This document shows, in pieces, positions 56,658 to 64,000 of a stretch of DNA of 64,000 nucleotides. The DNA lies in contig NZ_FOFM01000008.1 of NCBI RefSeq assembly GCF_900110875.1, positions 91,349 through 155,348 of the forward strand, given 5' to 3'. This DNA comes from Pseudovibrio axinellae (GTDB taxonomy: Bacteria > Pseudomonadota > Alphaproteobacteria > Rhizobiales > Stappiaceae). The notes under the pieces are model-generated. The model searched no databases. It was not told where the DNA came from and saw only the letters and a program-made list of their open reading frames with translations. The translations under genes and the position numbers were made by a program. Numbering within the stretch: the stretch's first letter is position 1; each line of letters starts with the position of its first letter.

Positions 56658-58040
56658 TTACCGTTCTCTTAAAGCCTCCTCGCGAGCACGATTTACCGGT
56701 TTAAGAATGTAGGCAAGCACACTCTTCTCCCCGGTAAGTATATCAACAGAGGCAATCATCCCTGGGAGAATGGGAAGAGACTTCTTGCGAGTTTCTAACT
56801 CCGTTTGATCAATTTTTATAAGAACGGAGTAAAAATTCCGTTGAGTAACGTCATCGTAAACAGTATCTGCAGAAATCCCTTCGACTTTACCTTTCAGACC
56901 ACCGTAGATAGCAAAGTCATAGGAACTCAGCTTTACAAGCGCCTGCTGCCCCTGATGGATAAAGGCGATATCTTGCGGTTTGACCTTGGCCTCCACCAAC
57001 AGAACGTCCTCTGAAGGCACAAGGGTCATGAGTTGTTGCGATGGGGATGCAACGCCGCCAATCGTGCTCACATCAATTGTATTGACAATCCCTCCCATAG
57101 GCGCACGAATTTCGGCCCTCTCAACCTTATCGCCAACCCCCTTAGTCGTTTGCGCAATGATATCGAGCTGAGACTGCACCTCACTAAGCTCCTCTCGCGC
57201 CGCCTGACGGAATTTTGTATAAAGCCCCTCAAGTTCCTGCTCAGCTTCATCCACCGCCGCCAGCAAGCGCCCCTCAGTCACCTTGAGCGTGTTAATCTGG
57301 CCTTCAAGGTCTCCAATCTCTCTATCCAGCTTCATCATATCCGTACGCGGAATAATCTGCTTCTCAGCTAAGGGGGCTTTGAGCTCTCTCTCTTCATGTG
57401 CAATATGCAGAAGATCAATCAGCTTATCACGCTGGTTCCGTGACGCCTCCAGCTCAGCCAGCCGTTGAGTAACGCGTGATCCGTTGATCGCACCCAGACT
57501 TTTCAGGCCCTCAAGATTAGCTTGAAACAGCGAGAGTTCAGAAGCGACGATCTCCGGTGATTTTTCATAATAATAGCTGTCGTAAACCAGCTCTTCACCG
57601 CGCTGAGGCCACACGGACTGAAACTCAAGGCGTTCACGTGCAATTTCCAAAGCCAGCTGCTTTGCGACAAGCTCGCCCAAATTGGAAGAAAAGCCAGTAT
57701 CATCCAAACGTATCAAAACATCATTTTTACGAACGATATCGCCGGTTTTGACGAGAACCTCCTTAATAATCCCTCCTTCAAGGCTTTGAATAACTTGAAC
57801 CTTGGCAGAAGGAATAACCTTCCCATCACCGCGTGTAACTTCCTCCAGCTGAGCCCACCCTGCCCAAAGAACGAAGGCGCATAGAAGCGCTGCAATCAAC
57901 AAGATGAGTAGACGCGTTCGCGCGCGTGCTGCATGCTCTAAATCGGCTGTAACCTGCACAGCACTAGAGGGCAGCTGGTCAGTCACCTCACTTAAGCCTA
58001 TCCACTTTTTTGCAAACTCTGGCACATGAAATCGGCGCAA
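56658..58040 (-). CDS. type I secretion periplasmic adaptor (HlyD/LapC type)
   Basis: 460-residue membrane-fusion protein: a short cytoplasmic start, one membrane helix (LLILLIAALLCAFVLWAGWA, about 45-64), TRGDGKVIPSAKVQVIQSLEGGIIKEVLV, a long coiled coil, and C-terminal DILTGEKSVLAYILKPV with the type I adaptor ending. Start is TTG with GGGGGAG directly upstream. Bicistronic with the LapG-like gene; the exporter gene is divergent across 131 bases. Confidence 0.93.
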   Translation of the reverse strand: MRRFHVPEFAKKWIGLSEVTDQLPSSAVQVTADLEHAARARTRLLILLIAALLCAFVLWAGWAQLEEVTRGDGKVIPSAKVQVIQSLEGGIIKEVLVKTGDIVRKNDVLIRLDDTGFSSNLGELVAKQLALEIARERLEFQSVWPQRGEELVYDSYYYEKSPEIVASELSLFQANLEGLKSLGAINGSRVTQRLAELEASRNQRDKLIDLLHIAHEERELKAPLAEKQIIPRTDMMKLDREIGDLEGQINTLKVTEGRLLAAVDEAEQELEGLYTKFRQAAREELSEVQSQLDIIAQTTKGVGDKVERAEIRAPMGGIVNTIDVSTIGGVASPSQQLMTLVPSEDVLLVEAKVKPQDIAFIHQGQQALVKLSSYDFAIYGGLKGKVEGISADTVYDDVTQRNFYSVLIKIDQTELETRKKSLPILPGMIASVDILTGEKSVLAYILKPVNRAREEALRER

Positions 58041-58171
58041 AGGTCTCCCCCTAGAAACTCCCCAACAAGTTCCAGAGGCACGCTGCCTTCCGGAATCAAG
58101 CTATCCTCACAAAGGATAACTCTCCTTAGTTTTTGTGAATACTAGGAGCATCTATTGCGGAGAATTGCAGG

Positions 58172-60511
58172 TTGGAACTGACAAAGACGGCACAGCCAAA
58201 GACCAAGAGTGAAAAAACGGCTTCTTTAGTGACGAACAACGATACGCCAAACAGTGAGGTATCGCCCTCTGAGACCGAAAAAACACAGCCTGATGACACC
58301 AAATCATCAAAGCTCTCCCAACCCGCCGCCATCGCTTCAGAAAAGAGACCATACAGAGAACAAACGCCCAACAACTCGTTTAAAACCTACCAATCTTCCC
58401 CCACAGCAGAGCTTGACCTGTTGCGGGGCTGTCTTGAGATTCTGCTTGTTCAGCACAATATGCCGGCAAACTCCGAAAACCTAATCGCAGGCCTCCCTTT
58501 GGAGAAGGGCAAACTCACAGATGAGCTATTGCAAAGCGCGCTCCAACGAGCTGGTTTTTCGACAAGATCATTTCACCAGAAACTCTCAGGCCTCTCATCG
58601 CTTCTATTCCCGGTCGTTCTTTTTCTAAAAGATGGTGGAGCGCTGGTCCTATTAGAAAAATATGACGAGCATTCTTATGCCGTTGCCCTTCCACATGCAG
58701 ATGGCGGCGCTGTCCTTGCTCAACTTGAAGAACTTCAAACACTCTGCAACGGCAAAGTTCTCGTCGCAAAGCCCTTTTACAAGCCTGAAAGCGACCAACA
58801 GCGCGCACAAGCACAGGACAACACCCACTGGCTGTTTGGCGGCATAAGCGCCGTTGCCAAAGATTACGTGTTCGTTGCGCTCGCCGCTGCCTTTATCAAC
58901 CTGCTTGCCCTAGCCTCACCGCTCTTTACTATGAATGTGTACGACCGAGTGCTGCCCAACTCTGCATTCCCGACACTCTGGGTGCTTACACTAGGTATCG
59001 CAGGTGCTTTGCTGTTCGATCTCTTTTTAAAGTCGTCACGCGCTTCCCTGATCTATCTTGCAGGAAAACGGGCAGACCTGATCATTTCTTCGCGGCTGTT
59101 TTCTCATGCAATGCATTTGAAGATGGCTCACCGCCCCAGCAGCACCGCAAGTTTCCTGAACGACATGCGAGAGTTTGAGTCCCTGCGCGAGTTTATGACC
59201 TCAGGAACCATCGCCGCAATTACTGATCTTGCCTTCCTTGGCGTATTTCTTGGGCTCATCTGGTACATTGGCGGTCCGATGATCTACCCGCTTTTGGTCG
59301 CAATCACTGGCGTTCTCGTCGTTGGCTTATTGATGCAGTTCCCCCTTAAAAAAGCGGTTGAAGCAACCGTGGCGGATGCATCGTTGCGCAACGCATTGCT
59401 CGTAGAAAGCCTGTATGGACTTGAAACAATCAAGCTCCAGAGGGCTGAAGGGCAACTTTTAAACAAATGGGAGAGTGCAAGCGCTGCTGCTTCTACAGCG
59501 CAGAACAAAGTCCGCTCACTCTCAAGCTGGGCGCAAAACCTAACAGGTTTTTTGCAGCAGTTGACCACCGTCGCGCTTTTGGTCACCGGTGCTTATCTAT
59601 TTTCTGAAAACCGCATTTCAATGGGTGGCATCATTGCCTGTGTCATACTGGGCGGACGCGCCGTCGCCCCACTTGCAACGCTTTCCAGCTTCCTGGCACG
59701 TTTCCAACAAGTCAAAGCTGCTTACAAACGGCTGGATGCAATCAGTCATTTACCAAGAGAAACCCCGTGGGCGTCCCGTCACCTGACGAAGACGATTGAT
59801 AGCGGTAAAATTTCACTATTAAATATGTGCTTCAAATACCCTCACGCAGCAGAAGCAACGCTCAAGAACCTGAATCTCTCAATAACCGCCGGTGAGCGCA
59901 TCGCGATCCTTGGACCTGTCGGCTCAGGAAAGTCGACATTGGGGAGAATTCTAAGTGGTCTCTATGCGCCTGAATCTGGAAGTTATTCCGTCGATAACCT
60001 AGACCACCAGCAATATGCCCCAACCGAGCTAAGAAGAGCAATCAGTTACATTGGGCAGGATGCAAGCCTCTTCTCAGGATCAATTAGGGACAACATAAAA
60101 CTCGGGCGACCAGAAATCACTGACGCAGAGTTGATAAACGCCTGTGAACTATCCGGTGCGCTGGATTTTATCGACGCTCACCCCCATGGGTTTGCCAGAA
60201 ATATTGAGGAAGGTGGGAGAGACCTGTCGTCTGGCCAAAGGCAGAAGGTCATTTTAGCAAGAGCATTCATGGGTGCGCCCAAAATACTCTATCTAGACGA
60301 GCCAACAGGAATGATGGACGGGCAAAGCGAGAAACAATTCACCAATGCATTATCTTCAGCATTGAAGCCAGATCAAACCTTGATTATTGCAACGCACCGC
60401 ACAGCTCCACTGTCCCTCGTCAATCGATTAATCATCCTTGATAAAGGGCGAATTCTTGCCGATGGACCAAAAGAAAAGGTCATTCATATTCTCTCAAAAG
60501 GAGATGCGTGA
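58172..60511 (+). CDS. type I secretion ABC permease/ATPase (LapB type)
   Basis: 779-residue exporter. A Ser/Thr/Lys-rich N-terminal extension of about 75 residues, a C39-like peptidase domain that lacks the catalytic Cys (about 82-205, LLRGCLEILLVQHNMP), six membrane helices (about 225-480), and an ATPase domain with Walker A GPVGSGKST (near 581), signature LSSGQRQKV (near 684), Walker B ILYLDEPTG and HRTAPL. A dead C39 domain marks exporters of RTX adhesins, which bind but do not cut their cargo. Start is TTG with GGAG upstream; there is no ATG in a sensible place. Confidence 0.93.
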   Translation: MELTKTAQPKTKSEKTASLVTNNDTPNSEVSPSETEKTQPDDTKSSKLSQPAAIASEKRPYREQTPNNSFKTYQSSPTAELDLLRGCLEILLVQHNMPANSENLIAGLPLEKGKLTDELLQSALQRAGFSTRSFHQKLSGLSSLLFPVVLFLKDGGALVLLEKYDEHSYAVALPHADGGAVLAQLEELQTLCNGKVLVAKPFYKPESDQQRAQAQDNTHWLFGGISAVAKDYVFVALAAAFINLLALASPLFTMNVYDRVLPNSAFPTLWVLTLGIAGALLFDLFLKSSRASLIYLAGKRADLIISSRLFSHAMHLKMAHRPSSTASFLNDMREFESLREFMTSGTIAAITDLAFLGVFLGLIWYIGGPMIYPLLVAITGVLVVGLLMQFPLKKAVEATVADASLRNALLVESLYGLETIKLQRAEGQLLNKWESASAAASTAQNKVRSLSSWAQNLTGFLQQLTTVALLVTGAYLFSENRISMGGIIACVILGGRAVAPLATLSSFLARFQQVKAAYKRLDAISHLPRETPWASRHLTKTIDSGKISLLNMCFKYPHAAEATLKNLNLSITAGERIAILGPVGSGKSTLGRILSGLYAPESGSYSVDNLDHQQYAPTELRRAISYIGQDASLFSGSIRDNIKLGRPEITDAELINACELSGALDFIDAHPHGFARNIEEGGRDLSSGQRQKVILARAFMGAPKILYLDEPTGMMDGQSEKQFTNALSSALKPDQTLIIATHRTAPLSLVNRLIILDKGRILADGPKEKVIHILSKGDA

Positions 60512-60519
60512 CCGAAATG

Positions 60520-60918
60520 CTAGTACTCCCTCATATATTCACGAAAGCATAGGCAACGATTAACCGCCTCATCATCCCACACCCCATCTTTCATATAACC
60601 GATCGCAACACCGCACCAATCTCTGGTCTCCAATGCCCAATCAAACCTGAGTTGTGTCACATTGCGTTGTTGTGCGCTTACAACAAAGTTGTTGGCCTCT
60701 GAACAGTAGTCCCGCACGCGGATTGATAGCTCATCATGCAACTCCTCCGGGTGCTGCTGGTTAAAGTCATAGCAAACACCTGTGCGGAAATACCCAGAGC
60801 TAAAGCCCGACAGGTCCGCACTTTGTGCCCCATCCACCCATAGGCACGAAACCACTGCCATGCCACAAAGAATGGAGACCGGCCCCACCACAAGAGTTCC
60901 AAACTTCGTTGTGCTCAC
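60520..60918 (-). CDS. small exported Cys-rich protein of unknown function
   Basis: I do not recognise the family. 132 residues from a GTG start with GAAGG eight bases upstream (60918); an upstream ATG at 61014 would run into the tolC gene and is unlikely. N-terminal signal peptide (hydrophobic TLVVGPVSILCGMAVVSCL; likely cleavage after AQSA). The mature part has six Cys (CYDF, DYCSEANN, DWCG, NRCLCF) plus several conserved-looking aromatic residues, suggestive of disulfide bonds. It begins 11 bases after the TolC gene stop on the same strand, so it is co-transcribed with the adhesin export machine and lies between it and the exporter gene. Confidence 0.75.
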   Translation of the reverse strand: MSTTKFGTLVVGPVSILCGMAVVSCLWVDGAQSADLSGFSSGYFRTGVCYDFNQQHPEELHDELSIRVRDYCSEANNFVVSAQQRNVTQLRFDWALETRDWCGVAIGYMKDGVWDDEAVNRCLCFREYMREY

Positions 60919-60929
60919 TGCATTCACCT

Positions 60930-62357
60930 TCACTCTTTCGCTCTTGGTATTGCAACAGGTGTTCCTCGAGCCCATTGGGCTGCAACACCAGGAAGCGCTT
61001 TTCCAGGCAACCAACCTTCTGTCTCTTCATCATCACGAACCTGGCGATACCCTGCCTCCGCCTGAGCTGGGGGTTGAATTTCAAAAGACTCTAGCAACCC
61101 ACCCATTGCTGCCAACAACCGGTAGTTGGCAAACCTTTGCGCATAACGAGCCGATATTTCGGAAACCTCAGTGAAGAAAACCGTATTTTGAGTATCCAAA
61201 ACGTCCAGAAGTGTCCGTTGTCCAACTGTAAATTGCCCTTCATAAGACACCAGCAACTGCCTAGAGGCGGAAAGCTGTCTTTTTATAATCGCAAGCTGCT
61301 TAGACAGTTCAATGCGCCGGATCCACGAGGCTCTGGTTTCCCGCTCAACCTCGCGATAGGCACGAGCAGAACGCATACGAGCTTCGCCAGCCCGTTCAAC
61401 TTGCTCAGCTCGTTTGTTCTTTGTGATATTGCCGTTAAAGATATTCCACCGCATCACAACCAAGGCTGTGGCCTGATTGTTGACTCCAGGAAAACCATTT
61501 AGGTTTTCCCCGACACTGGAAGATAGCTCTAGATCCAAACTCGGATAATACTCAGATTCAGCAATCTTGATCTGTGCATTTGCAGCATCAATGTCTGCCT
61601 TACGAAGTGAAATCAGAGGATTGTTCCGACGAGCCACATTCAAAACACCAGGCAAAGTACCCGGAATACGTTGCGCTATACTGGGAACACTCCCCAATCG
61701 GCTAAGTGGCTTACCAACAATCTCTATAAATGTTGCTTCGGCAAGCTCAAGTTCCTCTGCGACCTCTTGCAAAGCGAGCCGCGCTGCATAAACACGCTCG
61801 CTAGCTTGCTGCACATCAGCAACCGAGATTACCCCGCGAGACAGGCCGACGCGCATATCCGAAGCAACCTTAGAATGATAGGCAATGTTGCGTTGGGCAG
61901 ACTGCTCAACCTCAGATAAACGCGCAACTTCAACATATGCGCGCACTGCACTCAACCCGATGAACTCTGCACGCTCCCATACTCGAAAGGACGTTGCGTC
62001 TAAACGAGCCTTTTGTCGCTCAATCTCATAGGTCGTCGCAAAACCGTCGAACAGCTTCTGCCGACCCGTTGCTCTTAATTCATATGGCCCATAAAAATAC
62101 TGATCTCTCTGACGAGTAAAACTACGGTCAGCCCACTCCGCCCCACCGCGAAATTCAAGATCAAGTCGAGGCAACCATTCGCCTTTGGCCTGCTTTAGCT
62201 CAAAACCGATTGCATTGCGGTCAAAAACCGCCTCACCTATTTCAGGATTACTATAAACGGTAAGATTAACTGCTTCTCTAAGAGACATGGCATGACCTGT
62301 TCCGCTCAACAAGCCCACAGCAGCAACGCCAACGAGAAGAGGCGCAAGAAACTTCAT
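60930..62357 (-). CDS. TolC family outer-membrane protein (LapE type)
   Basis: 475-residue protein with signal peptide (MKFLAPLLVGVAAVGLLSG, cleavage near GHA) and two outer-membrane efflux domains: AVNLTVYSNPEIGEAVFDRNAIG, AYVEVARLSEVEQ, LRKADIDAANAQIKIAESEYYPSLDLE and SYEGQFTVGQRTLLDVLDTQNTVF, the latter typical of type I secretion TolC proteins. Start at ATG 62357 with GAGGGCG upstream; the upstream frame is spacer. Followed directly by the small Cys-rich gene. Confidence 0.92.
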   Translation of the reverse strand: MKFLAPLLVGVAAVGLLSGTGHAMSLREAVNLTVYSNPEIGEAVFDRNAIGFELKQAKGEWLPRLDLEFRGGAEWADRSFTRQRDQYFYGPYELRATGRQKLFDGFATTYEIERQKARLDATSFRVWERAEFIGLSAVRAYVEVARLSEVEQSAQRNIAYHSKVASDMRVGLSRGVISVADVQQASERVYAARLALQEVAEELELAEATFIEIVGKPLSRLGSVPSIAQRIPGTLPGVLNVARRNNPLISLRKADIDAANAQIKIAESEYYPSLDLELSSSVGENLNGFPGVNNQATALVVMRWNIFNGNITKNKRAEQVERAGEARMRSARAYREVERETRASWIRRIELSKQLAIIKRQLSASRQLLVSYEGQFTVGQRTLLDVLDTQNTVFFTEVSEISARYAQRFANYRLLAAMGGLLESFEIQPPAQAEAGYRQVRDDEETEGWLPGKALPGVAAQWARGTPVAIPRAKE

Positions 62358-62405
62358 ATAAACGCCCTCTACGCAATACAAAAGAAAACCGGGCAACTGA
62401 AGCAT

Positions 62406-62662
62406 TAATTTAGCTTATATTTTTACAATGTCATTCCTCACGCAATCAAGTGTAATAAATACCAATGTATACAGCAGTATTAACAATGATAATTACGTGA
62501 ATACAATAGACGCACAATGTTATTTATTTATCTTGTGTAGTCTATATACAAAACAACTCCCAATTATATTAATAACTATTAAATACATATTCCGCTAAAT
62601 TCAGTATTTCACTAGGATTTCCTTTAGATTATCCCTGTTCCAGTTTGCTATGGGAGCACGAC
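62406..62662. promoter_or_regulatory. AT-rich divergent promoter region of tolC and adhesin genes
   Basis: 257 bases much richer in A and T than the flanking genes, with many TATA and TTAAT steps. It must carry promoters for both divergent genes and would suit a nucleoid-type regulator (MucR or H-NS-like). I cannot pick a unique promoter. Confidence 0.45.
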
Positions 62663-64000
62663 ATGCCGAATACTAAAGCTGGTCAAATTCACCCTTCTTC
62701 AGTCAATCAACAACTCCCAGAACAAGCCCCAGAACAGCAAAGCGCACTTCAACCAGACAAAGTCCGACCAAGCGCAGGCAATAGCCACCTCATCATAACG
62801 CTACCAGACCGCACCGAACTGAACTTAGACACTCTTCCAGGGTCCCTCCCAATCGGAAGCAACCCATTACTTAACAATGTGCAGTGGGATGCTGTTAGGG
62901 AGGTGCTGCTTCTTCCCTCGGGGCTGGAACTCTCAGACATTCAAACCTCAGGGACGTCAACGAAGATCACACTCGCAGATGGAACGACCCTAATCATTGT
63001 AGGGCACAGCGATAATGCTCCGTTGGTTGAGATTGAAAATCAGACACTGACTGCACTTGAAATTCAAGCGGCCTTTGCTGCCGCACGAGACGCAGAGCCG
63101 AGCGCTGGCCCAATCGACCCTACAGGGATTGCAACGAATACCGAACCCTCTAGCGGAAACAGTGAATCCGCATCCATACTTTCGGCGAAAGATGAACTGT
63201 CCGGAAGTGGAAACAACTTCGAGCCGATCTCAATTATTGTTCAACCCTCATTCCCAATCACACCGCTCCTCTTACCTTCAGAGCGAACCCAAGAATTCCA
63301 TGAACGCAATATTGGATATGGTGAGAACGAACCTGACCAACAGATAAGCACATCCCCCACCTCCTCAGCACCTGTCGTCAATCCAGCATTTTATCAAGGG
63401 GATGATACTCACGTCTATGAATCAGGCCTTACATCCGGCAGCTCTGCAGGACAGACAACAACAAGCACACAAGGCCTCATGAACATCCAAAACGGATCGT
63501 CTGTACTTCAAACATTAGAAGTTTGCGACCCCTCGCAAAATGTCTGGATTGATGTCACTAGTGGCGGACAGGTCAATACTCCCCACGGTACCTACACAAT
63601 TACTCTAGATCCAGCCGGTACCTACAGCTGGTCATACACACTCAACACTGCCGGAGACCACAGTACAACCACACTGCAGGACACATTGAAGGTCAGGGTA
63701 ACCAATGAAGAGGGAAACAACGCATCTGGCAATATAAACGTCAACATCTTAAACGATGCTCCAGTTCTGGACATTGCTGACAGCCCGGCCTCACTTACAG
63801 AAGGCAGCACGCTTTCCAGCACATGGGCGCTGAACCCGGGCGCAGATGGCGTCACCCACATCACAGTCTCGCTGCCAGGCGAAGCAGACCAGAGCATTGC
63901 GCTCGCACAAACCACATCCGCCACCTTTGTGCTCCCAAACGGCACCCTTACCGTCAATCCCGATGGCACCTATTCCTTTGAAGCTGACGCCAATTTAGAC
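62663..64000 (+). CDS. large repeat adhesin (LapA/VCBS type), N-terminal 446 residues
   Basis: Open frame from ATG 62663 to the window end, so at least 446 residues with the rest outside. No signal peptide, as expected for type I secretion. Residues about 40-145 form a small beta-rich module (LIITLPDRTELNLDTL to ALEIQAAFAAARD) like retention modules of LapA-type adhesins; a disordered, Ser/Pro-rich linker follows (150-280), then Ig-like repeats with GTYTITLDPAGTYSWSY and the NDAP linker at 364-367, continuing in GTLTVNPDGTYSFEA. Flanked by exporter, TolC, adaptor and LapG-like protease genes, so it is their probable substrate. Start has a GGGAG site. Confidence 0.85.
   Translation, partial: MPNTKAGQIHPSSVNQQLPEQAPEQQSALQPDKVRPSAGNSHLIITLPDRTELNLDTLPGSLPIGSNPLLNNVQWDAVREVLLLPSGLELSDIQTSGTSTKITLADGTTLIIVGHSDNAPLVEIENQTLTALEIQAAFAAARDAEPSAGPIDPTGIATNTEPSSGNSESASILSAKDELSGSGNNFEPISIIVQPSFPITPLLLPSERTQEFHERNIGYGENEPDQQISTSPTSSAPVVNPAFYQGDDTHVYESGLTSGSSAGQTTTSTQGLMNIQNGSSVLQTLEVCDPSQNVWIDVTSGGQVNTPHGTYTITLDPAGTYSWSYTLNTAGDHSTTTLQDTLKVRVTNEEGNNASGNINVNILNDAPVLDIADSPASLTEGSTLSSTWALNPGADGVTHITVSLPGEADQSIALAQTTSATFVLPNGTLTVNPDGTYSFEADANLD

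Noticed and set aside
58172..60511. Reading the exporter's C39 domain as an active bacteriocin-type leader peptidase
   Set aside because: The catalytic Cys position is not conserved and the neighbours are adhesin export genes, so it is a C39-like binding domain.
1..64000. CRISPR arrays, prophages, transposases, toxin-antitoxin or defence systems
   Set aside because: I looked for regular spaced repeats and for proteins of these classes and found none that I can support.

Overview
The window looks like a chromosomal segment of a marine alphaproteobacterium of the Hyphomicrobiales, most like Pseudovibrio and relatives (Stappiaceae). This is inference: base composition is near 50 percent GC, the housekeeping gene order is the alphaproteobacterial one (gyrA-coaD-ppi-ppi-queA-tgt; dgt-argS-SPOR-nagZ-scpA-scpB-tatABC-serS-surE-pcm-LysM/M23; yajC-secD-secF-Mth938), LexA boxes are of the alphaproteobacterial direct-repeat type, and a pyruvate formate-lyase system is present. 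No database search was run. There are no insertion sequences, prophage genes, integrases or CRISPR arrays that I can support; rRNA genes are absent and there is one tRNA.

Layout. 1-2950: the end of a nucleotide-sugar cluster (galU, a CapI-type UDP-glucuronate epimerase, a TviB/CapL-type nucleotide-sugar dehydrogenase) for a surface polysaccharide. 3003-10211, minus strand: gyrA, coaD, two tandem cyclophilins (one exported, one cytoplasmic), queA and tgt. 10551-13293, plus strand: marC, a cation-diffusion transporter, galE. 13375-16422: DUF192 protein, a double cold-shock-domain protein, gloA, tRNA-Glu and ssb. ssb and uvrA diverge across a spacer with two LexA boxes. 19757-20562 has no protein gene but holds a four-hairpin small RNA whose loops all expose a CCUCCC sequence, ended by an intrinsic terminator. 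20563-28466: a lipoprotein of unknown function, trmFO, a squalene/phytoene-synthase-fold protein and an Mth938 protein (relatives of mitochondrial complex I assembly factors NDUFAF6 and NDUFAF3), secF-secD-yajC, and a DUF815 ATPase. 28569-44924, minus strand: a long housekeeping run (degenerate LysM/M23 amidase activator, pcm, surE, serS, tatC, tatB, tatA, scpB, scpA, nagZ, a very large SPOR protein, argS, dgt) interrupted by a lone FbpC-like ABC ATPase between scpB and tatA. 45161-55794, plus strand: erpA, xth, yghZ, a DSD1-type PLP enzyme, pflB with an FNR-type promoter, pflA, yqhD and an ornithine-cyclodeaminase family reductase.

55815-64000 is a LapA-type adhesin secretion and release locus: a LapG-like calcium-dependent cysteine protease in one operon with a HlyD adaptor, a divergent LapB-like ABC exporter with a dead C39 domain, a TolC-like outer-membrane protein followed by a small Cys-containing exported protein of unknown function, and the N-terminal 446 residues of a large repeat adhesin that runs off the window end. 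The adhesin's N-terminal module lacks an obvious canonical di-alanine-glycine LapG site and no LapD is in view.

The most interesting items are the CCUCC-loop small RNA, the adhesin locus with its unknown small protein, the apparent loss of the zinc site in the queuosine enzyme Tgt, the co-location of two complex I assembly-factor homologues behind secDF, and the paired LexA boxes.
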